From Syntrophorhabdus sp. (lineage in GTDB: Bacteria > Desulfobacterota > BSN033 > UBA1163), in contig DYHU01000050.1 in assembly GCA_020724025.1 (NCBI GenBank), positions 1 through 12,385 of the forward strand: a stretch of DNA of 12,385 nucleotides. Reading direction: 5' to 3'. Shown here in pieces: positions 6,831 through 12,385 of this stretch. A program made the translations under genes and the position numbers. Position 1 is the stretch's first letter, and each line of letters starts with the position of its first letter. Below the pieces are notes generated by a model. The model saw only the letters and a program-made list of their open reading frames with translations, was not told the origin of the DNA and did not search any database.

Positions 6831-6847
6831 TATATTCATTATGATTT

Positions 6848-7729
6848 TTACATGAAGGTTATTGATTGAATTGCGGTTGTCTCAAACATCTGGGAGGCAT
6901 GGAAAGAACTTCGAACAAAGGGGCCGGAGGCAACAGACCTGAACCCCATCCCCTGCCCTCCTCTTTTGTATTCTTCAAACTCTTCAGGAGGAACATATCT
7001 CTCGACAGGCAACCGATCGGAGCGAGGCTGTAGATACTGACCGATGGTCAAAATATCGCATCCCACATCCCTCAAGTCCTGCATTAGTTCTAAAACCTCC
7101 TCACGGGTCTCACCCAGCCCTAACATAAAACCCGATTTGGTGTGGATCTGTGGATGGCATCTTTTTGACTCTTTTAGTAGATTGAGTGATCTTTTGTAGT
7201 TCGCCTCTGGGCGGACTACAGGATAGAGCCGGGGGATGGTCTCGACGTTGTGATTTAAAACATCTGGATACTCACTTCCAACAATTTCCAAAGAGGATGG
7301 ATCGCCTTTAAAATCTGGAATCAATACTTCAATTTTAATTTCTGGATTCATTCTACGAATGACTTGAATCGTTTTTGCAAACAGGGAGGCTCCGCCATCG
7401 GGTAAATCATCACGAGTGACAGAAGTAATGACCACATATCGGATGCCCATCTCCGCAACCGCTCTGGCAATTCGCTTCGGTTCGTCTTCTGCAGGAGGGG
7501 CGGGAACTCCGTGCTGGACAGCACAGAACCCACAATTCCTCGAACAGACTTCCCCCAGGATTAAAAAGGTTGCCGTGCCTTGTGAAAAACATTCCCCGAG
7601 GTTCGGGCACCGTGCCTCATCGCAAACAGTGCGCAGGCCTGTTTCATCAAGAATGGTTTTGACTTTAAGGAGGTCCTGATAAGGAGGAATTCGTTTTTTA
7701 AGCCAGGGTGGTTTTTTTAAATTGTTCAT
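6848..7729 (-). CDS. lipA: Lipoyl synthase
   Basis: 293 residues. It inserts two sulfurs into protein-bound octanoyl groups to make lipoyl, here most likely on the glycine cleavage H protein. Both iron-sulfur cluster sites are visible: the auxiliary cluster C36-x4-C41-x5-C47 ('CDEARCPNLGEC') and the radical-SAM cluster C62-x3-C66-x2-C69 ('CSRNCGFC'). The conserved C-terminal 'RSSFHA' at 273-278 supplies the serine ligand of the auxiliary cluster. Other family marks are 'TSVTRDDLPDGGA' and 'HNVETIPRLY'. I chose the ATG at 7729 over an in-frame GTG at 7747: a G-run lies upstream of it, and the protein then begins MNNLKKPPWLKK as expected. The ribosome-site region touches the C/T-rich palindrome that begins at about 7739, so that repeat may affect lipA translation. 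Confidence 0.96.
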   Translation of the reverse strand: MNNLKKPPWLKKRIPPYQDLLKVKTILDETGLRTVCDEARCPNLGECFSQGTATFLILGEVCSRNCGFCAVQHGVPAPPAEDEPKRIARAVAEMGIRYVVITSVTRDDLPDGGASLFAKTIQVIRRMNPEIKIEVLIPDFKGDPSSLEIVGSEYPDVLNHNVETIPRLYPVVRPEANYKRSLNLLKESKRCHPQIHTKSGFMLGLGETREEVLELMQDLRDVGCDILTIGQYLQPRSDRLPVERYVPPEEFEEYKRGGQGMGFRSVASGPFVRSSFHASQMFETTAIQSITFM

Positions 7730-7738
7730 ATCTTCTAC

Positions 7739-7810
7739 CCCCCTCACCCCATCCCTCTCCGGTGGCCACAGGCGTCACGCCTGTGCTACTTGGGAGAGGG
7801 GGAGGGTGAG
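7739..7810. repeat. C/T-rich palindrome interrupted by a REP hairpin
   Basis: The left arm (7742-7760, 'cctcaccccatccctctcc') and right arm (7791-7810, 'tgggagagggggagggtgag') are near reverse complements: a 7-base and an 8-base match flank three mismatched positions. Similar 'CCCTCACC...CTCTCC' palindromes occur between genes in many bacteria, and a related half is at 12186-12228. Between the arms sits a complete REP hairpin (7761-7789), so the REP probably inserted into the loop of an older palindrome. The right arm is translated as the C-terminal tail of lpdA. Confidence 0.7.
7761..7789 (-). repeat. REP hairpin at the lpdA stop codon
   Basis: CACAGGCG-TCA-CGCCTGTG (7767-7785) is a perfect 8-bp stem with a 3-base loop. 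Read on the minus strand it is preceded by GTAG, the tetranucleotide typical of REP elements. The lpdA stop codon (complement of cta, 7786-7788) is the TAG of that GTAG. It matches the two hairpins flanking the RAYT gene except at the loop and at the stem pair next to the loop. Confidence 0.8.
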
Positions 7811-9204
7811 CGCAGTGGCTTCGGTAGATGAATCGCCAACCCATCCACATCAAGGCATGCCTCTTTTAACGCCTCTGGAACCGTGGGATGGGCCTGAATG
7901 AATCGGGCAAATTCTTTCAATTGAGTCCCAATCGTTGCGGAGGCAATTGATATGAGGACACTGGCTTCGGAGCCAATGATATGAACTCCCAGAATCTCAT
8001 CGTTCTCGCAACTCGCAATCACCTTGATCAAGCCATCGATCTCCCCTGAGATCACGGCCTTCGGATTGGACCGGAACGGGAACCGTCCAATCTTTATCTC
8101 TCCTTTTGCCTTCGCCTCTTTTTCAGTGAGTCCGATGGATGCAACCTCAGGATGGGTGAAAATACAGAGGGGAATTAGGGTATCCTTCATCTCCCGGCCC
8201 ATTCCCATCGCATTCTCTGCGGCCACCACACCCTCTTCCATGGCCATATGAGCCAGCAAGGTTCCTCCAATGGCATCGCCGATCGCATAAATACCGGGGG
8301 TAGTTGCCTCCATTCGACGGTTGACTTGAATCCCTTTGGGGGAAGTCTCAACACCTGCCTTTGAAAAACTCATTTCTAAGTTCGGACTCCTTCCCACTGC
8401 CATTAGCAACTTTTCAGCCATGAGCTCCTGGATTCCCTGTGGGGTTTTAACAGTAAGCCTCAATTCATCCTCGCCGTATTGGATCTCCTCCACTGAAGAT
8501 TGGGTGAAAACCCTTGTCCCGTCTCTCTCCAGAAACCGTCTGAGATTCCGGACCAATTCTCCCTCAAGGCCAGGTAGTATATTCTCAAGAACCTCAACCA
8601 TCGTCACCTTTGAACCAAGTGTATTAAAGAGTGTGGCAAACTCAACCCCGATATATCCTCCGCCGATGATGACTATCTCCCGGGGAACCTTTGCCATCTC
8701 CAGCGCCTCATTGCTGGTGATGATCCTATTGCCGTCGGGAGCGATATTGGGGAGGGACTTTGATTTTGAACCGGGAGCAAGGATGATCGCATCGGCTTCG
8801 AGGATCTCCTTTTGCTCTTCTCCTTTGAGGAGAATTACCTGGTTGGGGCTGAGAAGATCGGCCTGGGCTTTTTTCACCGTTACCCGATTGGATTCGAGAA
8901 GAATCTCCACACCCTTAACCAGCTCCTGAACTACTTTCTTCTTTCGCTCCATCATCGATTCCAGAAGTCCGGAAGTATCGACCGAAAGGGTTTGAAAGAC
9001 AGGAGAGTTTCTTAGAGAGCGGAAGATTCCGGCATCGTGAAGAAGGGCTTTCGTGGGAATACAGCCGCGATTGAGGCAGGTCCCGCCGATTTTATCTTTC
9101 TCGATGAGGATTGGTTTTGCCCCTAATTGGGCAGCCCGAATGGCTGCCACATAACCACCGGGGCCCCCACCGATGATCACAATTTTTTTAGGGCTCACAC
9201 TCAT
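7786..9204 (-). CDS. lpdA: Dihydrolipoyl dehydrogenase (L protein)
   Basis: 472 residues. This FAD enzyme reoxidises dihydrolipoyl-H protein with NAD+; in this context it is the glycine cleavage L protein. Domains in order: FAD-binding 'IIGGGPGGYVAA' (10-21), redox disulfide C43-LNRG-C48 in 'GGTCLNRGCIPTKAL', NAD-binding 'VIIGGGYIGVEFA', second FAD motif 'AIGDAIGG', and the dimerisation domain with catalytic pair H439/E444 in 'HPTVPEAL'. The frame is open to 9291, but the extra 29 residues are translated REP sequence. The ATG at 9204 has GGGAG nine bases upstream and leads straight into the FAD motif. The oddity is at the other end: residues 466-472 (SPSPSPK) and the stop codon come from the palindrome/REP at 7786-7810, so the native C-terminus has been replaced or extended. 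Confidence 0.95.
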   Translation of the reverse strand: MSVSPKKIVIIGGGPGGYVAAIRAAQLGAKPILIEKDKIGGTCLNRGCIPTKALLHDAGIFRSLRNSPVFQTLSVDTSGLLESMMERKKKVVQELVKGVEILLESNRVTVKKAQADLLSPNQVILLKGEEQKEILEADAIILAPGSKSKSLPNIAPDGNRIITSNEALEMAKVPREIVIIGGGYIGVEFATLFNTLGSKVTMVEVLENILPGLEGELVRNLRRFLERDGTRVFTQSSVEEIQYGEDELRLTVKTPQGIQELMAEKLLMAVGRSPNLEMSFSKAGVETSPKGIQVNRRMEATTPGIYAIGDAIGGTLLAHMAMEEGVVAAENAMGMGREMKDTLIPLCIFTHPEVASIGLTEKEAKAKGEIKIGRFPFRSNPKAVISGEIDGLIKVIASCENDEILGVHIIGSEASVLISIASATIGTQLKEFARFIQAHPTVPEALKEACLDVDGLAIHLPKPLRSPSPSPK

Positions 9205-9220
9205 TATTTTAAACTCCCAA

Positions 9221-9290
9221 AGCACAGGTGATCCAAGCATTGGTAGCACAGGCGCCTCTGGTGGTAGCACAGGCCTCTGGCCTGTGACCA
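9221..9290 (+). repeat. REP cluster downstream of the RAYT gene
   Basis: This holds one full unit and two decayed pieces. The full unit is GGTAG followed by CACAGGCC-TCT-GGCCTGTG (9268-9286), a perfect 8-bp stem with a 3-base loop. Next to it, 9242-9262 repeats 'ggtagcacaggc' but has a disrupted right arm, and 'agcacaggtga' at 9221-9231 looks like a further fragment. The full unit starts immediately after the transposase stop codon region. The cluster fills the spacer in front of lpdA and leaves only about 16 bases of native leader. Confidence 0.8.
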
Positions 9291-9776
9291 TTATAAAGCC
9301 TTTTCATAAAACCAGGGATAGTCTTCAGGCCTTTCAGAAAGCCCATTCTTTACCGGATTGTTCCTAATATATTGCCATTTCTCATTAAATTCCACCTCAT
9401 CACGCACAATTCGATCGAACCTCTCATCCTGCCAGACCAATCCCTCCATTCCCCTTCGCTGGTTAATTTTATGTGCGCTAAAACTCTTCACGCTGTGTAA
9501 GATCTCTCCCAAATCATATACACCGCCTTCCCCTTTAACCAAAGGTTGAGCCAGAGCATGGACATGATCGGGCATCACCACGGCCGCATAAAGAGTCCAT
9601 TTTTGTCCATTCCAGTAACAAAGGGACTCCAGGGTTATTGTCCGCTCTTCGGGTGATAAGACTTGCCCCTTCAAGCATCGCCATGTCAAAAAATATACTC
9701 TGTGAGGCTCTTGCCAATGAGGTAGATTTCTTTTGGTAATCTTAAAAGAGGTCACAGGCTGGAAGCCTGTGCCACC
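9263..9776 (-). mobile_element. REPtron-like unit: RAYT gene between inverted REP hairpins
   Basis: A tyrosine transposase gene (9291-9791) has a REP hairpin at each end: 9263-9290 and 9750-9776. The right copy is inverted relative to the left. In matching orientation the two read GGTaG/GGTGG, then CACAGGC[C/T], a 3-base loop, [G/A]GCCTGTG, then ACC. A third, non-autonomous copy is at 7761-7789. This is the layout known for RAYT/REP systems, in which the transposase binds and cuts REP hairpins next to GTAG. The whole unit sits between lipB and lpdA in the operon's own direction. Confidence 0.75.
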
Positions 9777-9791
9777 AGATCTATTTGTCAA
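9291..9791 (-). CDS. REP-associated tyrosine transposase (RAYT, IS200-like Y1 family)
   Basis: Up to 166 residues. The core begins 'RNLPHWQEPHRVYFLTWRC' and contains the HUH metal motif 'MPDHVHAL' and a C-terminal helix 'NEKWQYIRNNPVKNGL' carrying the presumed catalytic tyrosine. This is the single-stranded DNA nuclease/transposase fold of Y1 enzymes, at the usual RAYT length, so it appears complete. The start is uncertain. The frame opens at a TTG at 9791 that overlaps the end of lipB by 11 bases, with a weak AAGG before it; there is also a GTG at 9755. Residues about 5-15 from the TTG (SGGTGFQPV...) are simply translated REP sequence, so the functional protein may begin at or after the GTG. 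It ends next to the downstream REP. It is likely expressed with the lip operon. Confidence 0.88.
   Translation of the reverse strand: MTNRSGGTGFQPVTSFKITKRNLPHWQEPHRVYFLTWRCLKGQVLSPEERTITLESLCYWNGQKWTLYAAVVMPDHVHALAQPLVKGEGGVYDLGEILHSVKSFSAHKINQRRGMEGLVWQDERFDRIVRDEVEFNEKWQYIRNNPVKNGLSERPEDYPWFYEKAL
9750..9776 (-). repeat. REP hairpin at the 5' end of the RAYT gene
   Basis: CACAGGCT-GGA-AGCCTGTG (9753-9771) is a perfect 8-bp stem with a 3-base loop. On the minus strand GTGG precedes the stem, a variant of the GTAG tag. It begins five bases before the lipB stop codon and lies inside the extended transposase reading frame. Confidence 0.8.
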
Positions 9792-10461
9792 TTTCCTTTA
9801 ACCCCTTTTCTTCCCAGTCTCTTTTGAAAATTTTCTTGAACTGGAAAGTTATACTTTTAGTCAATTCTTCTCGAGGAATTTCCTCCCCAAGAATCTTCTC
9901 CAAGGAGGTCATCTTCACCCCTTCGAGACCGCAGGGGTTGATCAGGCCAAAATATTTTAAGTCTGTTGCGTAGTTTAATGCAATACCGTGAAAGGAGACC
10001 CAGCGTTTGACCGCCACGCCGATCGAGGCGATTTTGTCCCCCTCTGCCCAGACCCCTCGATTCGAGGAATCCTTTCTCCCCTCGATCCCAAAATCCCTTA
10101 AGACAGTAAGGATCACCTCCTCCAGTTGACCAACATAACGAATGAGACGATATCCATAATCCTTCAGGTTGAGGATGGGATAGACGACCATCTGCCCGGG
10201 ACCATGATAGGTGACATCACCGCCCCGCTCCGTATGGAAGAGGGGAATCCTCATTGCGTCCAGAATATCCGGGGAGGTAAGGAGGTGGGACCGGTCTCCG
10301 CGCCTTCCAAGTGTGATCACATGGGGATGTTCGAGGAGGAGGAGAAGATCGGGGACTTCCCCTTCCACTCGTCTCGACCAGAGATGGTGCTGAAGGTCCA
10401 AAGCCTCTTTGTAATAGATTAGACCCAGATCCAAAATATATCCCTTATTATCATTCCTCAT
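9781..10461 (-). CDS. lipB: Lipoyl(octanoyl) transferase
   Basis: 226 residues. It moves octanoyl from acyl carrier protein to the apo-H protein (and other lipoyl domains), and LipA then sulfurates it. Family marks in order: 'LLLLEHPHVITLGRRG' (39-54), 'ERGGDVTYHGPGQMVVYP' (78-95) with Y85/H86, the catalytic lysine K143 in 'GDKIASIGV', and the acyl-accepting cysteine C177 in 'LINPCG'. Length is normal, with a short charged tail. The ATG at 10461 has only a weak GGA seven bases upstream, but no better start is visible. Upstream lies a 136-base gap occupied by an AT-rich inverted repeat. The 3' end overlaps the possible TTG start of the transposase. Presence of lipB and lipA together indicates de novo lipoylation. 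Confidence 0.95.
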   Translation of the reverse strand: MRNDNKGYILDLGLIYYKEALDLQHHLWSRRVEGEVPDLLLLLEHPHVITLGRRGDRSHLLTSPDILDAMRIPLFHTERGGDVTYHGPGQMVVYPILNLKDYGYRLIRYVGQLEEVILTVLRDFGIEGRKDSSNRGVWAEGDKIASIGVAVKRWVSFHGIALNYATDLKYFGLINPCGLEGVKMTSLEKILGEEIPREELTKSITFQFKKIFKRDWEEKGLKEIDK

Positions 10462-10486
10462 GGCAATCCATCAAAAATTCCAAATA

Positions 10487-10578
10487 TCAAAGTTCAAATG
10501 TCAAATGAATGCCAAATGACTGAATGACAAAGATTTCTTTTTTGTTCATTTGGATTTTACGCTTGATTTGAACTTTGA
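10487..10578. repeat. AT-rich imperfect inverted repeat between gcvPB and lipB
   Basis: tcaaagttcaaat (10487-10499) pairs perfectly with atttgaactttga (10566-10578), and inside it ccaaatga (10512-10519) pairs with tcatttgg (10546-10553). Variants of the word 'caaatgtcaaatg' recur in both arms. Almost the whole 136-base gap is this element. It can form a long hairpin in DNA or mRNA. It is similar in style to the larger repeat at 12124-12297. Confidence 0.7.
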
Positions 10579-10597
10579 GCTTTGACATTTGACATTT

Positions 10598-12079
10598 TCA
10601 TCTATCCCCACTCCATCTCAACTTCGGTTTTCTGGCCGCCAAAACCTCATCGAGCCGCCTCACCTTCACCTTCCGGGGGGCCTGACGTAGAAGGTCCGGA
10701 TTCTCTTCTGCCTCTTTCGCAATGGTGATCATCGTCTCGATAAATCGATCGAGCCCCCCTTTTCCCTCCGTCTCCGTAGGCTCCATCATCAGCGCGCCCT
10801 TGACCACCAGGGGAAAGTAGATCGTCGGCGGATGATATCCATAATCCATCAATCTCTTTGCAATGTCGAGGGTTGAGACATGATGCTTTTCCTGGTACCG
10901 GTCGGTGAAGACACACTCATGCATGCAGGGCCGGTCGTAGGGGAGATGGTAAGAACCCTTCAATCCCGTCATCAGGTAGTTGGCATTGAGCACTGCCATC
11001 TCGCTCGCCCTCTTGAGCCCTTCTGCTCCCATCGAGAGGATATAGGCATAGGCCTTGAGGATAACTCCGAAGTTCCCGTAGAAGGCCTTTATCCTCCCGA
11101 TGTTCCGGGGCCGATCGTTATGGAGCCGATAAGTTCCTCCTTCCTTCACGATCACTGGAACGGGAAGAAAGGGAGCAAGTTCCCTCTTTACCGCCAGGGG
11201 CCCGGCTCCAGGCCCTCCCCCGCCATGAGGCGTTGAGAAGGTCTTGTGGAGGTTGAGGTGAACCATATCCACTCCGAGATCGCCCAGCTTTACAATTCCC
11301 ATTAAGGCATTGAGGTTAGCTCCATCGCAATAGACAAACCCTCCTTTGCGGTGAACAATCTCAGCGATCTCTGATAGATGTTCCTCAAAGAACCCGAGGG
11401 TATTGGGATTGGTCACCATGATGGCCGCCACCTCTTCATCCATCTGCTCGGCTACCTTCTGAGGACTAATCACGCCTCTCTCGTTCGATTTGATCTCAAC
11501 CATCTGAAAAGAGGCAATGGTTGAGGTGGAACAGTTCGTTCCATGAGCGGTGTCCGGCACCAACACCCTCTTCCTCTTTTCGCCACGGGCCTGAAGAGCG
11601 GCTTTGATCATCATCATCCCGGTCAGCTCACCATGAGCTCCTGCGGCCGGCTGAAGGGTCACCTGATCCATTCCCGTAATTTCGGCGAGAAAACCTCCGA
11701 GTTCATGCATCAATTTAAGAATGGGCTGAACGAGACTTTCGGGTTGATAGGGATGGATATGGGCGAACCCCTTCATCCCCGCCACTTCCTCATTCATTTT
11801 GGGGTTATATTTCATCGTACAGGAACCTAATGGATAGAACCCGCTATCGACGCCATAGTTCCACTGCGAAAGCCGGGTGAAGTGGCGAACCACCTCGATC
11901 TCGCTCAACTGAGGAAAACCTTCCAGACTCTCCCTTAAAAGATGGGAAGGGATGATCTGTTTGGCTTCCACCTCCTCCACATCCCACCGTGGCAGAGAAT
12001 ATCCTCTCCTTCCCTCACTTCCTTGCTCGAAGATCAGGGGTTCGTCTTGAATCAAGCCGGTATTCTTCATGCTTTTCAT
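10598..12079 (-). CDS. gcvPB: Glycine dehydrogenase (decarboxylating) subunit 2
   Basis: 493 residues, the usual size for the C-terminal half of a split P protein. With subunit 1 it decarboxylates glycine and passes the aminomethyl group to lipoyl-H protein. Visible marks: 'PLGSCTMKYNPK' (83-94), 'QPAAGAHGEL' (143-152), 'VPDTAHGTN' (174-182), 'NPNTLGFFE' (224-232), and the PLP lysine K279 in 'NLHKTFSTPHGGGGPGAG'. Near the end, 'RLMDYGYHPPTIYFPLVV' and 'MMEPTETE' are typical of the subunit. Two ATGs (12079 and 12070) are possible, with only a weak A/G-rich site before them. It is separated from gcvPA by 223 bases of palindromic repeats, although these two genes usually abut. Subunit 2 carries the PLP; subunit 1 completes the tetramer. 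Confidence 0.97.
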   Translation of the reverse strand: MKSMKNTGLIQDEPLIFEQGSEGRRGYSLPRWDVEEVEAKQIIPSHLLRESLEGFPQLSEIEVVRHFTRLSQWNYGVDSGFYPLGSCTMKYNPKMNEEVAGMKGFAHIHPYQPESLVQPILKLMHELGGFLAEITGMDQVTLQPAAGAHGELTGMMMIKAALQARGEKRKRVLVPDTAHGTNCSTSTIASFQMVEIKSNERGVISPQKVAEQMDEEVAAIMVTNPNTLGFFEEHLSEIAEIVHRKGGFVYCDGANLNALMGIVKLGDLGVDMVHLNLHKTFSTPHGGGGPGAGPLAVKRELAPFLPVPVIVKEGGTYRLHNDRPRNIGRIKAFYGNFGVILKAYAYILSMGAEGLKRASEMAVLNANYLMTGLKGSYHLPYDRPCMHECVFTDRYQEKHHVSTLDIAKRLMDYGYHPPTIYFPLVVKGALMMEPTETEGKGGLDRFIETMITIAKEAEENPDLLRQAPRKVKVRRLDEVLAARKPKLRWSGDR

Positions 12080-12123
12080 CGAATTTTCTTTCTTATTCAG
12101 CTCAATTCTGTTTTTCTTACCTT

Positions 12124-12297
12124 GATTTAAAAATCCGAAATCCGAATATCGAAATCCGAAACAAATCCAAAATTCAAATTTCGAAACTCCCCCTCACCTT
12201 CATCCTCTCCCCACGGGGGAGAGGGAGTTTAGGTCATTTGTATTTTGAACATTCGAATTTGTTTCGAAATTCGGATTTCGTGCTTCGAATTTAAATC
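12124..12297. repeat. Large imperfect inverted repeat between gcvPA and gcvPB, with GC hairpin tip
   Basis: Arms of roughly 60 bases face each other. gatttaaa (12124-12131) pairs with tttaaatc (12290-12297), cgaaatccgaat (12136-12147) with attcggatttcg (12269-12280), and cgaaacaaat (12157-12166) with atttgtttcg (12257-12266). At the tip is a C/T-rich segment with a 9-bp GC hairpin, cctctcccc (12204-12212) and ggggagagg (12216-12224), loop acg. That tip is related to the palindrome at 7739-7810. It looks like one repeat nested in another. Confidence 0.75.
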
Positions 12298-12302
12298 TCG
12301 TA

Positions 12303-12385
12303 CTACCTCAATGCTTTCTCCAACACCCCAGCCCAGCGATCAATCTCCTCTCTCCTATTCATCTCCGTTACCGTAACGAGGAGGT
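12303..12385 (-). CDS. gcvPA: Glycine dehydrogenase (decarboxylating) subunit 1, C-terminal end (partial)
   Basis: Only the last 26 codons are inside the window, ending with TAG at 12303-12305; the rest is beyond the right edge. The peptide begins LLVTVTEMNRREEIDRW and ends VLEKALR. The 'TVTE...R..ID' stretch is the usual C-terminal signature of subunit 1 of the split glycine decarboxylase, and the position directly upstream of gcvPB supports this. It forms the P-protein heterotetramer with GcvPB. The fragment is short, so the call rests on motif plus context. Confidence 0.85.
   Translation of the reverse strand, partial: LLVTVTEMNRREEIDRWAGVLEKALR

Noticed and set aside
9205..9291. Extended N-terminus of dihydrolipoyl dehydrogenase
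   Set aside because: The extra residues are translated REP sequence, and the normal FAD motif starts right after the ATG at 9204.
7739..9790. CRISPR array
   Set aside because: The repeats are few, palindromic, in opposite orientations and separated by whole genes; there are no regular spacers and no cas genes.
227..12378. Shared 'ttaccgtaacg'-like word at the left inverted repeat and at 12366-12377
   Set aside because: The right occurrence is just the codons for VTVTE in gcvPA, so the likeness is probably chance.

Overview
The window reads as an accessory-rich stretch of a chromosome from a Gram-negative, probably anaerobic bacterium. Lipobox lipoproteins, a two-subunit (split) glycine decarboxylase and a deltaproteobacterial (Desulfobacterota-like) protein style suggest this, but I cannot fix the taxon from the sequence. 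Every gene I can support lies on the minus strand, so transcription runs from high to low coordinates.

Right part (12385 to 6848): a glycine cleavage and lipoylation block. It begins with the last 26 codons of gcvPA. It continues with gcvPB (decarboxylase subunit 2), lipB (octanoyltransferase), a REP-associated tyrosine transposase (RAYT) with its REP hairpins, lpdA (dihydrolipoyl dehydrogenase) and lipA (lipoyl synthase). Gene junctions in this block are loaded with palindromes of three kinds: REP hairpins, a C/T-rich 'CCCTCACC...GGGTGAG' type, and long AT-rich imperfect inverted repeats.

Middle part (6830 to 4713): a plausible promoter, then a patatin-like phospholipase lipoprotein, a small conserved membrane protein and a secreted DUF4019-like protein. 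These have no evident link to glycine metabolism.

Next (4692 to 1978): one uninterrupted 904-codon gene that fuses a complete GcvT aminomethyltransferase to a divergent serine hydroxymethyltransferase (SHMT)-like PLP enzyme. With GcvP, Lpd, LipB and LipA this would give almost the whole glycine-to-serine pathway. GcvT makes 5,10-methylene-THF and the fused SHMT-like half could use it with a second glycine (or the reverse). Only the H protein is not seen; it may lie upstream of gcvPA, beyond the right edge.

Left part (1856 to 402): a MntA-like nucleotidyltransferase / HepT-like HEPN pair (type VII toxin-antitoxin style), then a small lipoprotein with an IPT/TIG-like body. The last 400 bases hold a possible 41-codon ORF, small inverted repeats and a weak possible promoter reading out of the window.

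The strongest candidates for something undescribed are the GcvT-SHMT fusion, with its altered SHMT active site, and the repeat biology around the RAYT. One REP hairpin appears to have inserted into another palindrome and now supplies the stop codon of lpdA.
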